Below, in pieces: positions 18,120 through 28,200 of a stretch of DNA of 63,514 bases. Position numbers and translations under genes: made by a program. The first letter of the stretch is position 1; each line of letters begins with the position of its first letter. The DNA lies in the NCBI GenBank assembly GCA_022825005.1, contig JAJDYU010000017.1, positions 1 through 63,514 on the forward strand, given 5' to 3'. Source of the stretch: Acidimicrobiia bacterium (GTDB taxonomy: Bacteria; Actinomycetota; Acidimicrobiia; Acidimicrobiales; Bin134). The notes beneath the pieces were generated by a model. It was not told the origin of the DNA, did not search any database, and saw nothing but the letters and a program-made list of their open reading frames with translations.

Positions 18120-18251
18120 TTCTTCCCGGCGGGACCCGCGAGCTCGCCTGGTTCCCTAGAGAGACCCAGCCAACTCAAACATCCGCCCTCCCCTTCGACC
18201 AATGGTGGTAACCGCCCCCGCCTGAGCCCCACACCCCTTTTGGTACCCGCG

Positions 18252-18263
18252 CTTATATATAAG
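18252..18263. promoter_or_regulatory. AT-rich perfect palindrome upstream of secreted protein gene
   Basis: CTTATATATAAG is a perfect 12-base palindrome 26 bases before the ATG at 18290, in otherwise GC-rich DNA. It contains TATATA, a plausible -10 element, and could also be an operator. No clear -35 is visible. Confidence 0.4.
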
Positions 18264-18289
18264 GCGAAGCGCAGGTATCCTCGGAGTGC

Positions 18290-20845
18290 ATGTGCTATGC
18301 CCGCTCTGGCCTCATTCGCAACAAGCGCATCTTTGGCCCCTTGTTCGCCGCGGCCCTCCTAGCCGCCACCCTGGCATTCGCCGCCCCCGCCAGCGCCCAG
18401 GGAATCAACATTCCCCCCATCGTGATCGCCGGCCAAGACCAGGTGATCCAAATCGGCTCTGCCGAGGTGGTAGACCTCAACGCCTCCGGCACCGTGGATG
18501 TCGATGACAACGCCGAACTCCTCCGCTACGTCTGGACGGTGGAAACCCCTACCTACCGGTGGCTGCCCATCTTCCCCACCAGCACTCCCGCCGGGCGCAC
18601 CGCCTACTTCGTCAACCCCACCGCCGCCCAGGTGGCCTCAAGCGGCCACTCTCTAACCATCCGCCTCACCGTCACCGACCCCCGGGGCGAGTCGAGCTCC
18701 GACACCGTCAACATCCGCTTCCAGGGCCCGCCCACCGCGGCCATAAGCGTCGCCGCCCTCGCCGCCGATCCCAATGCCGCCGACACCGACAACAGCGGCA
18801 CCATCGAAGACGACGAGCGCTACACCGTAAACGCCTTGATCGCCCGCCCCGGCCAGGGCGGCAACGACAACAACGAGTGGACCATCCGCGAGGGCTCCCG
18901 CCTCACCCTCACCGCCACCGCCACCCCCGGAGCGGGCAGCACCGGCACCCCGAGGTTCGTATACCACTGGGCCAAGATCTCCGCGGTCCCCAACCGGGCG
19001 GCGTTCAACATCCCCTCCCGCCAGATCTCGAGCGAGTCGTTCACCGTCGACCTCCCCGACGACTTCACCACCCGGGGCGCCATCGTCCACTACACCCTCT
19101 CGGTCACCGACGAAGCCGGGCTCCGGGGCTCCCACACGGTGAGGATCAACGTGGTGGAGCACCAGGTGCCCCCCACCGTTGAAATCGAGCTGGCCAACTC
19201 CCGCGAACCGGCCCAAGACGCCAACGGCCTAGACCCGACCAATCCCACCGCCCGCTACATCGTCAGCCCCGGCGCCACCGTCAACCTCGTGGCCACCGGC
19301 GCCGACGAAGACAGCAGCCAGGCCCGCCAGCTCACCCACCGCTGGTCGGGCAACGGCGTCACCCCCGCCAGCTCCAACCGCGGCGGCATCACGTCCAGAG
19401 CAACCTTCACCGCCCCGGCCAACGCCGCCCAGGGCCAGTCGTTCATCATCACCGCCACCGTCACCGACCCCACCAACCGCACCGGCCAAGACCAGATCCT
19501 GTTCATCGTGGCCGACAACGATCCCCCGACAGCCACCGCGCCGACCCAGATAGCCACCAGCGACGGCGCCCTCGGCGGCACCGACAACAAGGGCACCGTC
19601 GACGTAAAGGGCGTGGGCACCGACTCCGACGGCGACCAGCTCTCCTACCGCTGGGTCGAGACCGACGAAGACGGCGACCCGCTCGAAAAGCGCACTGTGG
19701 TGCTGGTGAACGCCGACCAGGCCACCGTGTCGTTCGCCGCCCCGCAGATATCGGCCGGCGGCCTCAAGCGCATCTACCTCAAGCTCACCGTGATCGACGC
19801 GTGGGGCGCCAGCGACACCGCCTCCACCACCGTGCTCGTGCTGGGCGTCAACGAGCGGCCCGTCGCCGATGCCGGCCCCGACCAGGTGGTGGACCCCGGC
19901 CAGCGGGTGCAGCTCAACGGCGCGGGCAGCTCCGACACCGACCTCAACGACCGGATCGTCACCTGGTCGTGGGCCTACACCGGCTTCGAGCCCTCCCCCT
20001 CGCTGGACCAAGCCCCCCTGTCGGCCACCGCCCGCCGGGCGCTCAGCCGCTTTCTGCCCAACGCCAACGGCGATTTCCGCAACCCGCTGGCCAACGCCAA
20101 CACGCCCGGCCCCTCGTTCACCGCGCCGAGGCTCGGCGACCTCAACAGCGTGCAGCTCACCTTCACCCTCACCGTGACCGACACCGCGGGCGCCACCGGC
20201 ACCGACACCGTGACCATCGTGTTGGCCGGCGACTTCTACTCCAGCTACATCACCGGCCCCGACTGGTGTACCAACCGCAGCCTGGGCGGCGCCCGCACCT
20301 ACGCCCACGACAGCAATCCCAAAGACGGGGTGGCCGACGTGTGCTCTTTGCCCTTCACCCGCCGCGAGGCCGTGGCCCGCCAAAACGCCCTAACCACCCT
20401 GGCCTCCCTCGATCCCGACGAGTTCCTCACCCAGGTGCGCCTGGCCTGTCGCCAGCTCACCGGCGACTACGACGACGCCCCCGCCGATCTGGCCGCCGAC
20501 GTGTGCGCCACCGGCCAGCTCACCGCACCGCCCGCTCCCGTCACCGCGTCGCAGGCCACGCTGTTCTACTCCAGCTACATCACCGGCCCCGACTGGTGTA
20601 CCAACCGCAGCCTGGGCGGCGCCCGCACCTACGCCCACGACAGCAATCCCAAAGACGGGGTGGCCGACGTGTGCTCTTTGCCCTTCACCCGCCGCGAGGC
20701 CATCGCCCGCCAAAACGCCCTGGAGACCTTCACCTCTCCCCAGGGGGTGTTCAACAGCGCGGTGGCGCTGGCCTGCCGCCAGCTGGGCTCTGTGGTATTC
20801 GAGGACGACGCCCCCTCCGACTTGGCCCGCGACATCTGCTCGTAA
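18290..20845 (+). CDS. Large secreted protein with PKD/Ig-like domains and two C-terminal four-Cys modules (gene 1)
   Basis: This is an 851-residue protein. A Sec signal peptide ('RNKRIFGPLFAAALLAATLA', cleavage after ASA) is followed by several PKD/REJ-like beta domains: 'VVDLNASGTVDVDD', 'ADAGPDQVVDPGQRVQLNGA' and 'ATGTDTVTIVLAG' are hallmark edges. The last 210 residues hold two copies of a module that begins 'FYSSYITGPDWCTNRSLGG', continues with a Ca-site-like 'DGVADVCSLPFTRREA', and closes with two more Cys. No LPxTG or membrane anchor is visible. It is a paralogue of the three cassette genes downstream, but its signal peptide differs and its GC content is higher. Role unknown; surface adhesion or surface-layer function is a guess. 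Confidence 0.85.
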   Translation: MCYARSGLIRNKRIFGPLFAAALLAATLAFAAPASAQGINIPPIVIAGQDQVIQIGSAEVVDLNASGTVDVDDNAELLRYVWTVETPTYRWLPIFPTSTPAGRTAYFVNPTAAQVASSGHSLTIRLTVTDPRGESSSDTVNIRFQGPPTAAISVAALAADPNAADTDNSGTIEDDERYTVNALIARPGQGGNDNNEWTIREGSRLTLTATATPGAGSTGTPRFVYHWAKISAVPNRAAFNIPSRQISSESFTVDLPDDFTTRGAIVHYTLSVTDEAGLRGSHTVRINVVEHQVPPTVEIELANSREPAQDANGLDPTNPTARYIVSPGATVNLVATGADEDSSQARQLTHRWSGNGVTPASSNRGGITSRATFTAPANAAQGQSFIITATVTDPTNRTGQDQILFIVADNDPPTATAPTQIATSDGALGGTDNKGTVDVKGVGTDSDGDQLSYRWVETDEDGDPLEKRTVVLVNADQATVSFAAPQISAGGLKRIYLKLTVIDAWGASDTASTTVLVLGVNERPVADAGPDQVVDPGQRVQLNGAGSSDTDLNDRIVTWSWAYTGFEPSPSLDQAPLSATARRALSRFLPNANGDFRNPLANANTPGPSFTAPRLGDLNSVQLTFTLTVTDTAGATGTDTVTIVLAGDFYSSYITGPDWCTNRSLGGARTYAHDSNPKDGVADVCSLPFTRREAVARQNALTTLASLDPDEFLTQVRLACRQLTGDYDDAPADLAADVCATGQLTAPPAPVTASQATLFYSSYITGPDWCTNRSLGGARTYAHDSNPKDGVADVCSLPFTRREAIARQNALETFTSPQGVFNSAVALACRQLGSVVFEDDAPSDLARDICS
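20234..20371 (+). repeat. 138-bp exact repeat encoding four-Cys module start, copy 1
   Basis: This is identical base for base to 20564-20701. After the first mismatching codon (GTG here, ATC in the other copy) a further 17 or so bases also match. Such identity between modules whose flanks differ indicates recent duplication or gene conversion. Confidence 0.9.
20564..20701 (+). repeat. 138-bp exact repeat encoding four-Cys module start, copy 2
   Basis: This is the second copy of 20234-20371, offset by 330 bases, in the same reading frame of gene 1. Confidence 0.9.
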
Positions 20846-21076
20846 TCTCCCGCCCCGGCGTTTTCCCCGCTTGGGTGGCTACCCGAATGGCAAGAAACCT
20901 CAGGAAGATTGTCTGGGAGTGTTTGAAACTTCCCCCTAGACCTGACAAACTATTCCCCGTGCTGAGCCGGGGTCAGGCCCAGCCCGTCGAGTGGAGCCAA
21001 GTGGTTCCGTGCCCCATCGGGTCTCGGCGACCCTATAGACTTTGAACCATTGGCCCGGTCTGATAGAAAGTTGCCC

Positions 21077-24000
21077 ATGATGACGATGCTTCACTCGGTT
21101 TGGTCCGGCGGCGGGAGTGCTGCTGGTCGTCGCAGGTCCTTGCTCGCGCTCGGGGCTCTGTTGGCGTTAATTGCGAGCGTGTTGGCTTGGGCCTCTCCCA
21201 TCCAGGCGCAGGGCTCGAACCAGCCGCCTGTGGCGATTGCACTGACTCCGAGCTTGAGTGACGACGGCAATACGATGACTCTTGACGGAACGTTGAGCTT
21301 CGATCCCGACGACGGCGATGCCACTGGAGCTTGCGTTGGCTGTACGTATAAGTGGGAGGTGGTTACCGCTACGTGGAAGTTCCTGGAGGGATTCGGAACT
21401 GGCCTCAACGTGACCACACCCGTGTCGGCCGGCGCCGGCGTGGTAGATGCCACAATCAATACCACGAACGTCGATTTCCCCAGCCTGGTTCCCTCCAATG
21501 GGGCAATCATCGAGTTCAGGCTGACGGTGACCGACTCCAAGGGTGCCTCAGACTCTGACACGGCCTCCTACAACATCATGACCAATGACACGCCGACCGC
21601 CGACATCTCCCTGTCAGCGATGGTGGCCGATCCGGAAGCCGACGATGATGCCACCAATGCCGAGAAGTACACCATTGACGGCGTTATCGACGGACCGGGC
21701 GAGAACGGCAACGCCGACAATGAGTGGGACATCATGGAGGGCGCCATCTTGGTGCTGGACGGCTCGGGCAGCTCCGACCCCGATGACGACGATCTCAACT
21801 ACCTGTGGAGCCTCGTTTACGAAGCGGGTACCAATAGCGATGTTGGCTTCCCGACCAATGAGGCGGGCACGAGCACTGCTTCCACGCTGACAGCCACTGG
21901 TGCCACGACGGCCAAGATAAGCACTGACACCAGCGTTCCTGGCACCGCAGATGCAAACCCGACCGTGGGCCGGTTGAACGTGGCCCGTGCTGCCACCGCC
22001 ACCAGCCAGTCGCCGTACCAGGTGGTCTACACGTTGGCAGTGACCGATGCCGGAGCGGCGGTTACCGATGACAACACCGACAGCACTGCCCTGATCCGGA
22101 TCGTCATCCACGACGAGCCCGCCGACCCGGAGATCACCGCTGTCCTCCTTGATGCCACTCCCACAGACCCGCAAGTCGACACTGAGGGCATCGACAGGGC
22201 ATTCCCGCCTAGCGACAAGTACTTCGTGCACGAGGATATCGCTGGAAATGTTGATATCGATGGCGACGGCACCAACGATGCCCATGACATCACCTTGACA
22301 CCGGTTACCTTCGACGCCGACCAAGACCTAACCGGCAACGGCTCCCATACAACTGATGGCACCCCGGACTCCGGTGAAACCCCGCCAAGCGTTGTGTGGA
22401 GTGTGGACGATGCCAACAGCACCACCGATGGCTACCAGTTCAGGATCCCGGGTGATGCCGAAGCTGGCGATTCATTCACTACTACTGTGTCGATTCCCCG
22501 CACCGATGTTTCCAGGACCCTGACCTTCGAGGTCATCGAGGCCCAGCAGAGGCCGGTGGCTACGATCCTGTCGGGCAACGCCGCCATCCCGGGTCAGCCC
22601 GCGTTCTTGCTCACCGACACCGCCGACGACGACGGCATGTTCACCATCACAGGTTTCGGCTTCGATCCTGACGGTGGGTCCACGAACTCGGTCTGGACCC
22701 AGATCATCGACAGGGCGCCAGCCGATCCAAGCGATGATGAGTACGTGCCTTTGACCGGTGCCTTCAGCAATGCGGTGTCGTTCAGCACACCTGATGACGA
22801 AGACATCACGACGATGACGCTGGCCTTCACCGTCTTCGACGATGAGAGCACGTTCGACTCCAAGACCTTGATAGTCAACTTCGACCATTCCATGGCCCCG
22901 ACTGACCCGGCTTCCAAGGCTGGTCCTGATCAGGTGGTGGCTCCGGAGTCCACTGTGATCCTGAGCGGCTCTTCGGCAGGCATCGACTTCGCCACTGACG
23001 GTGCTGCCGGGAACTACACCTGGACTATCACCGGTGTCTCCACTAATCCTGCGCCGGAGAGACTGGGCTCCAGGGCTTCCGCCCAGGTCCACACGGATCT
23101 GAATGCGTTCCTCGAGGTGTGGAACAACACCGACATCGACAATGCCGACGATGACGACACCGCCACAACCGGTGTCGGCAATAGCGACGAGACCTCTACT
23201 ACTGAGGGCATCGCCAACATCTTGACCGGCATTTCCGCTCCTACTGGTGCAACTGGTGGCCAAGGCCAATTCCAGTTCTTCACCGCTCCGAAGCTGACTG
23301 CTGGCCTCAAGTACGCGCAGATCGAGTTCACCCTGACCGTCGATCCTGACGGCACGCCGGGCAACGACGACGATGAGGTAGACACAGTGACCATTACCGT
23401 GGCCTCTGACTTCTTCTCCTCTTACATCGATAACCCGGACTACTGCCGCAACAAGAGCTTGGGCGGCCCGGAGACCTATCCGCACGACAGCAACGGCGAC
23501 GGTGTTGCCGATGTGTGCTCGCTCGACTCCACCCGTCGAGTGGCAGTGGCCCGCCAGAACGCTCTCCAGCAACTGGCTGATCTGGGCCTCACCATCGACG
23601 TCACCGACGCCGCTGGCCGCACATCCGGCGCAACCCTCACCGACCTAGTCATCGGCCGAGACGGTGTGGATGCCTCTGATGGGCCCGACGCCACGCCAGA
23701 CACCGCTGACGACGTAGCAGCAGTCAGCGCTATCGTCGGCACCTGCGCAAGGGCCAAGGCCCTGGGTCTTGAGACCAACGATGCGGATGCTTGCGACGAC
23801 GACGCCACAGAGCTGACTCCGCCGCCTGATCCGGTTGATCCCGCTGATGCAGACCTGTTCTACTCCGGGGTCATCGACGGGCCGGACTTCTGCACCAACC
23901 ACAGCTTGGGCGGTGCCCGCACCTACGCCCACGACAGCGATGACGACGGCGTGGCCGATGTGTGCTCACTGCCCACCACCCGCCGTGAGGCAATCGCCAA

Positions 24001-24187
24001 GCAGATGGCGCTGGAGATGTTCGACAGCCATAGCCAGTACCCGACGGCCTTCGCAGCGGCGTGTACTGCGCTCGGCAGCGAGACATTCGGTGGCAGCGCT
24101 GAAGCCCTGGCCGCAGATGCTTGCTCGGTAGGCCTAACCCCGATGGGTCCGGGCATGGGCACGGAACTTCCAAGCCCTAGCTCCTAA
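21077..24187 (+). CDS. Large secreted PKD/Ig-like protein with two four-Cys modules (cassette A)
   Basis: This is a 1036-residue protein from the ATG at 21077 (MMTMLHSVW...), preceded by a purine stretch AGAAAG. The signal peptide 'GRRRSLLALGALLALIASVL' ends near 'SPIQAQG'; the twin arginines could make it Tat-like. The body is a series of Ig/PKD-like domains ('LDGTLSFDPDDGD', 'CVGCTYKWEVVT' with a CxxC, 'LDGSGSSDPDDDDLNYLW'). The C-terminus has two four-Cys modules starting 'FFSSYIDNPDYCRNKSLGG' and 'FYSGVIDGPDFCTNHSLGG'. It lies closest to cassette D, which is in opposite orientation. It is the only one of the three cassettes with an ordinary ATG start. Its GC content is lower than that of gene 1 and of the core genes. 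Confidence 0.85.
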   Translation: MMTMLHSVWSGGGSAAGRRRSLLALGALLALIASVLAWASPIQAQGSNQPPVAIALTPSLSDDGNTMTLDGTLSFDPDDGDATGACVGCTYKWEVVTATWKFLEGFGTGLNVTTPVSAGAGVVDATINTTNVDFPSLVPSNGAIIEFRLTVTDSKGASDSDTASYNIMTNDTPTADISLSAMVADPEADDDATNAEKYTIDGVIDGPGENGNADNEWDIMEGAILVLDGSGSSDPDDDDLNYLWSLVYEAGTNSDVGFPTNEAGTSTASTLTATGATTAKISTDTSVPGTADANPTVGRLNVARAATATSQSPYQVVYTLAVTDAGAAVTDDNTDSTALIRIVIHDEPADPEITAVLLDATPTDPQVDTEGIDRAFPPSDKYFVHEDIAGNVDIDGDGTNDAHDITLTPVTFDADQDLTGNGSHTTDGTPDSGETPPSVVWSVDDANSTTDGYQFRIPGDAEAGDSFTTTVSIPRTDVSRTLTFEVIEAQQRPVATILSGNAAIPGQPAFLLTDTADDDGMFTITGFGFDPDGGSTNSVWTQIIDRAPADPSDDEYVPLTGAFSNAVSFSTPDDEDITTMTLAFTVFDDESTFDSKTLIVNFDHSMAPTDPASKAGPDQVVAPESTVILSGSSAGIDFATDGAAGNYTWTITGVSTNPAPERLGSRASAQVHTDLNAFLEVWNNTDIDNADDDDTATTGVGNSDETSTTEGIANILTGISAPTGATGGQGQFQFFTAPKLTAGLKYAQIEFTLTVDPDGTPGNDDDEVDTVTITVASDFFSSYIDNPDYCRNKSLGGPETYPHDSNGDGVADVCSLDSTRRVAVARQNALQQLADLGLTIDVTDAAGRTSGATLTDLVIGRDGVDASDGPDATPDTADDVAAVSAIVGTCARAKALGLETNDADACDDDATELTPPPDPVDPADADLFYSGVIDGPDFCTNHSLGGARTYAHDSDDDGVADVCSLPTTRREAIAKQMALEMFDSHSQYPTAFAAACTALGSETFGGSAEALAADACSVGLTPMGPGMGTELPSPSS

Positions 24188-24194
24188 CCAATCT

Positions 24195-24249
24195 GGCTCC
24201 TAGGAGCCGATAAACCGAGAGTGGCCCGGCCCCAGCGGCCGGGCCACTC
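24195..24249 (+). terminator. Two-hairpin 3' element of cassette A
   Basis: Hairpin 1 is GGCTC-CTAG-GAGCC (24195-24208). Hairpin 2 has 13-base perfect arms 24219-24231 and 24237-24249 around CCAGC. The same element follows cassettes C and D and the cassette remnant. In the last two, hairpin 1 is GGTTC-GYAA-GAACC, a compensated change. No U-run follows, so it could be a GC-type terminator or an RNA-stabilising end. Confidence 0.75.
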
Positions 24250-24378
24250 CGCGTCTGCGCCCTCGCATCATTGATGATGCCCTCCACTCAGCGGGTGGGA
24301 TCTCCCATATGCAGGTGCGCCGGCCAAGTTCAAAGACGAGCAGATGCCTTGTTGGACTAGAATTCAGATGTGCTCTCG

Positions 24379-24409
24379 GTGACCAATTGTCACGGGCTAG
24401 GGATATGAT
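24379..24409 (+). promoter_or_regulatory. Candidate operator and -10 box of the Panacea toxin-antitoxin operon
   Basis: The inverted repeat GTGAC-CAATT-GTCAC at 24379-24393 lies 10 bases before a near-consensus -10 hexamer TATGAT (24404-24409). Transcription would begin near 24416 and the ATG is at 24438 with an AGGAG ribosome site. The repeat sits where a -35 would be, as expected for an autoregulatory operator. Confidence 0.45.
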
Positions 24410-24437
24410 GGCGGGCTTGTGAACGCGAGGAGCCATT

Positions 24438-24980
24438 ATGAGCGATAAGACGAATGCGGCTTCCAGCGCCCTCGCCGTAGCGAATGCACTGCGCTCACGG
24501 CATAGGCGCCTCTCGAACCTGAAGCTGCACAAACTGCTTTTCTTCATCCAGTCCGAGCATCTGGCGTGGTACGGCATCCCCGCTTTTCCGGAGAAAATTG
24601 AGGCATGGGACAACGGTCCAGTGGTCGCAGACCTCTGGCACAAGGAAAAGCGCGAAGGTGTTGGAACCTTTGACGGGGGACCTGATGTTCCCGAAGATCT
24701 TGACAACGTGATCAGGCTTATTCTGGCCAGGTATCGCGGGATGTCAGGTAAAGACTTGGTTGACATCGTGCACAACGAAGGACCTTGGGTTGACATAACA
24801 AAGGGTGGCACTGACATCGCAAATCAGACCATCCCGCACAAAGCGATGCGTCAGTATGCAGCTCAACTCCCAGAGGAGCACGAGGATATCCGCAGTGCGC
24901 TCAGCGAGCACCCGCGGAATCGTCCCTTCGTATCCGACTCAACCGAGGCCTTAGACAGCTTCTTCGCTGCCAACGCGTAG
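24438..24980 (+). CDS. panA: Panacea-domain (DUF4065, SocA/GepA-like) antitoxin
   Basis: This is a 180-residue protein. Residues about 25-140 match the Panacea pattern: 'NLKLHKLLFFIQSEHLAWYG', then 'FPEKIEAWDNGPVVADLW' and later 'LVDIVHNEGPWVD'. Panacea proteins are known as a versatile antitoxin domain paired with many unrelated small toxins. A strong ribosome site (GAGGAG) precedes the ATG. The next gene starts 16 bases downstream and has toxin-like size. A palindromic operator candidate and -10 box lie upstream. Confidence 0.82.
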   Translation: MSDKTNAASSALAVANALRSRHRRLSNLKLHKLLFFIQSEHLAWYGIPAFPEKIEAWDNGPVVADLWHKEKREGVGTFDGGPDVPEDLDNVIRLILARYRGMSGKDLVDIVHNEGPWVDITKGGTDIANQTIPHKAMRQYAAQLPEEHEDIRSALSEHPRNRPFVSDSTEALDSFFAANA

Positions 24981-24996
24981 AACGTTCCAAGTTCAA

Positions 24997-25266
24997 ATGG
25001 ACCGCTGGACTACAAATGCCCTATCGCGCTGGGACGAATTCTGCCGCATCCACACGCCCACGCAGGATATGACCGCTGATGTATCCGCATTCATCAGGAG
25101 GCTGGTGATAGACCCTTTTGACATAGACGCCAGAAGGGACGCGGTCGGAGAGTGGTATGCCATCGTGTACAGGGGAGGCAGGCTGCGTGTCGGTGTGGGC
25201 TACGTGCTTGACACCGAATACCGACACGTTGATGTCGTGGGATTCGAGATGGTGAGACAGCAATAG
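24997..25266 (+). CDS. Small protein paired with Panacea antitoxin; probable toxin
   Basis: This is an 89-residue protein with helices first ('TADVSAFIRRLVIDPFDIDA') and then an antiparallel beta region ('EWYAIVYRGGRLRVGVGYVL', 'YRHVDVVGFEMV'). That order suggests a RelE-like or other small toxin, but I cannot name the family or active site. Its place right behind the Panacea gene is the main evidence. Its stop is only 22 bases before the GTG of cassette C, so the cassette could be transcribed from the toxin-antitoxin promoter. Confidence 0.6.
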   Translation: MDRWTTNALSRWDEFCRIHTPTQDMTADVSAFIRRLVIDPFDIDARRDAVGEWYAIVYRGGRLRVGVGYVLDTEYRHVDVVGFEMVRQQ

Positions 25267-25288
25267 CTAGCTCACCGCATATCCGCTG

Positions 25289-28200
25289 GTGGGCGAGGCC
25301 GGCGGCGGGAGTGCTACTCGTCGCAAGTCTTTGCTCGCCCTCGGGGCGCTGCTGGCGTTAATTGCGAGCGTGCTGGCTTGGGCCTCTCCCATCCAGGCGC
25401 AAGGAACGAACCAGCCGCCAACGGCGATCGCCTTGCCTGTGGCTGCTGCTGGCAGCACTGATACTTATGCAGGCGGCGGTACCATTCCAGTGGGCGACCT
25501 GGTCTTGGACGGGACTCTGAGCTTCGACCCCGATGACGAGGTCAACGCCAACACAGGGCCGTGCGTCGGTTGCGAGTTTAAGTGGGAGATAGTTACCACT
25601 ACGTACAAGTTCCTTGAGGGATTTGCAGAGGATGGTGACGGCGATGCCACTAACAGTTCCCTCGATGATGCAAAGACCACTATCAAACTTACTGGGCCTC
25701 CAGTCATCAATCTCGTCAGCTTGGTTCAGACCAACGGTGCGATCATTGAGTTCAAGCTGACAGTGACCGATGCCAAGGGCGCGTCCGACTCTGTCAACGT
25801 CACCTACAACATCGAGACCACCGACAAGCCGACCGCTGACATCGCCGTGACGGCGACAACCTCCGGCGATGGAGTTGATGCAAACAACGATGGGACGATT
25901 TCCGCACTTGAAAAGTTCAGCGACGATGCCGTGATTGATGGACCGGGCGAGAACGGCAACGCTGACAACGAGTACGACATCAAAGAAGACTCCCTGCTGG
26001 TGCTAGACGCCTCGGGTAGCTCCGACTCCGATACCCCCCAGGCCAGCCTCACCTACACATGGGCACTCCTGTTCGAAACCGGCCAAACAGGCACCTCAGC
26101 GCCACTTCCCAGGGCTACCAACTCGGCAACCCAAGCATCCACTCTGGCTCCCACGGGGAACAGCAACCTCCTCTATAACGTTGGGACCAACAACAGCAAG
26201 GTCAGCACGAATGATCCATCAGATGATTCGGCCGACCCGCCGGTTATCCAGACTGTCGGCCGCCTGAACGTCGGCGTGCGGAACCAGTCGCCGTATTACG
26301 CCATCTACCAGTTGACTGTGACCGACGGCGATAACAATTCGAGTACCGCCACTGTGCGGATCGCCATCCACGACCAGCCCGCCGACCCGACGGTTAGCAT
26401 CAGCATCGAAGGTGACAGCACCGGTCAGAGTGCTGCACAGCCAGATACGCCGGACGTCGATGCCGCCAATTCTCCAGGGGTATATCGGGCTGGTCTTCAG
26501 GGAACGCTTCCCCCAGGTAGTGGCCGGTACGTGGTTCATGCCGGTGAGGACTTCACCTTGAATGCCACGGCTTACGATGCCGACTTCGATACCGATGGCA
26601 ATGGCTCACACGACACAACTGAGGGTGGAGCCACAGGTGCCCCTGCTGCAGTCTGGAGCGGCGACCTAGAGGACGAGGACACCAGCACTGCTGGCTTCCA
26701 GGTTGAGATTCCCGATGACGCTGAAGATGGCGATTCCTACACCATCACTTCCACCATCCGGGGTACCGAGATTTCCAAGTCGGTCACCTTCGTGGTCCAA
26801 GATGACAACACCAGGCCAGTGGCCACGGTGCTGTCCCCGGCCGCCTCTGATCAGGCAGGTGCCTCACCAGGCGCAACGATCCGCACCGCCACGGTGAGGG
26901 ATGGCGTCTACACCGTGAACGGCTTCGGCTTCGATCCCGACGGAGGCAGCGTGACCACGGTTTGGACTCAGCTCATCAACGGAAAGCAAGCTGAAGCTGA
27001 TCACGATGACTATGTGGCGCTAACGGGCGCCTTCAGCAATTCGGTGTCGTTCAACAAGCCCACCAACCCGAAGCACTCGGGCTCGGTGGTCCTGTCCTTG
27101 GCCGTCATCGACCAGCACGGAGCCTTCCAAATCCAGTTGGTTCAGATCAACATCGATCCCGATGATCCAACGCTGCCGAGAGTCAGCGCTGGTAGTGGCC
27201 AAGTCGTGGCACCTAAATCCACGGTGATCCTCACTGGGTCAGTCAGTGGAAACATCAACATTGGACTAACCAATGCGGATAACTCGGTCGCTACCTGGAC
27301 ATGGACCGTCACTGGACTAAGCACGGACCCAGATCCAGGTGATCTGACCAAGACCTTGTCCGACGACGTCCATGAGTCACTGAATGACTTCTTCCTGGAC
27401 CAGTTCGCCCCGACCGGTAGTACCGCCCCCAACGGCATATTTGACCCGGTACCAGACGGCGTAACCTTTGATGCAGATACTCATGACCGGCTTATCCGAG
27501 CTGTGGACGTCGATTCCGATGGCGTCAGTCTGTGGCCGCTCACCGCAATTAGTGGCCAGAACGGCCAGCATCAGTACTTCACGGCTCCAGAGTTAGCCAA
27601 TGGCCTCAAGTACGCTCAGATCGAGTTCACTTTGGTAGCCACGTTGACCTCTGCGATTGACCACGATGGAGATTCGACCACCGCGGCTGTGACTGCTCTG
27701 CCTGCTGCCGAAGTGACCATCACCATCGCTGACAAGTTCTTCTCCAGCTATATCGACAACCCCGGCTACTGCGAAGACAAGAGCCTGGGTGGTCCGCAGA
27801 CTTACCCGCATGACAGCAACGGCGACAGCGTTGCCGATACCTGCTCGCTGGAGTCCACCCGCCGCGAGGCTGTAGCCCGCCAGAACGCACTTGAGCAACT
27901 GGCCGATCTGGGCCTCACGATTTCTGTGACTGATACTGCAGCGCGCACATCTGATGCGACCTTGTGGGATCTGGTTCGGGGCCGTGATGGCAAGGACGCA
28001 GTAGGCAATGTTGACTCCACCGGCTATGAGCCAGCCGTCAGCGCCATCGTCGGAACATGCACCCAGGTTGCAGGTCTCAACCTGCGCCATGATGACCCGG
28101 ACGCCTGCGACACCAAAGCCCCGGGGTTGACGCCGCTGCCTGATCCGGTTGATCCCGCTGATGCAGCGCTGTTCTACTCAGGTATTGTCACTGGCCCGGA

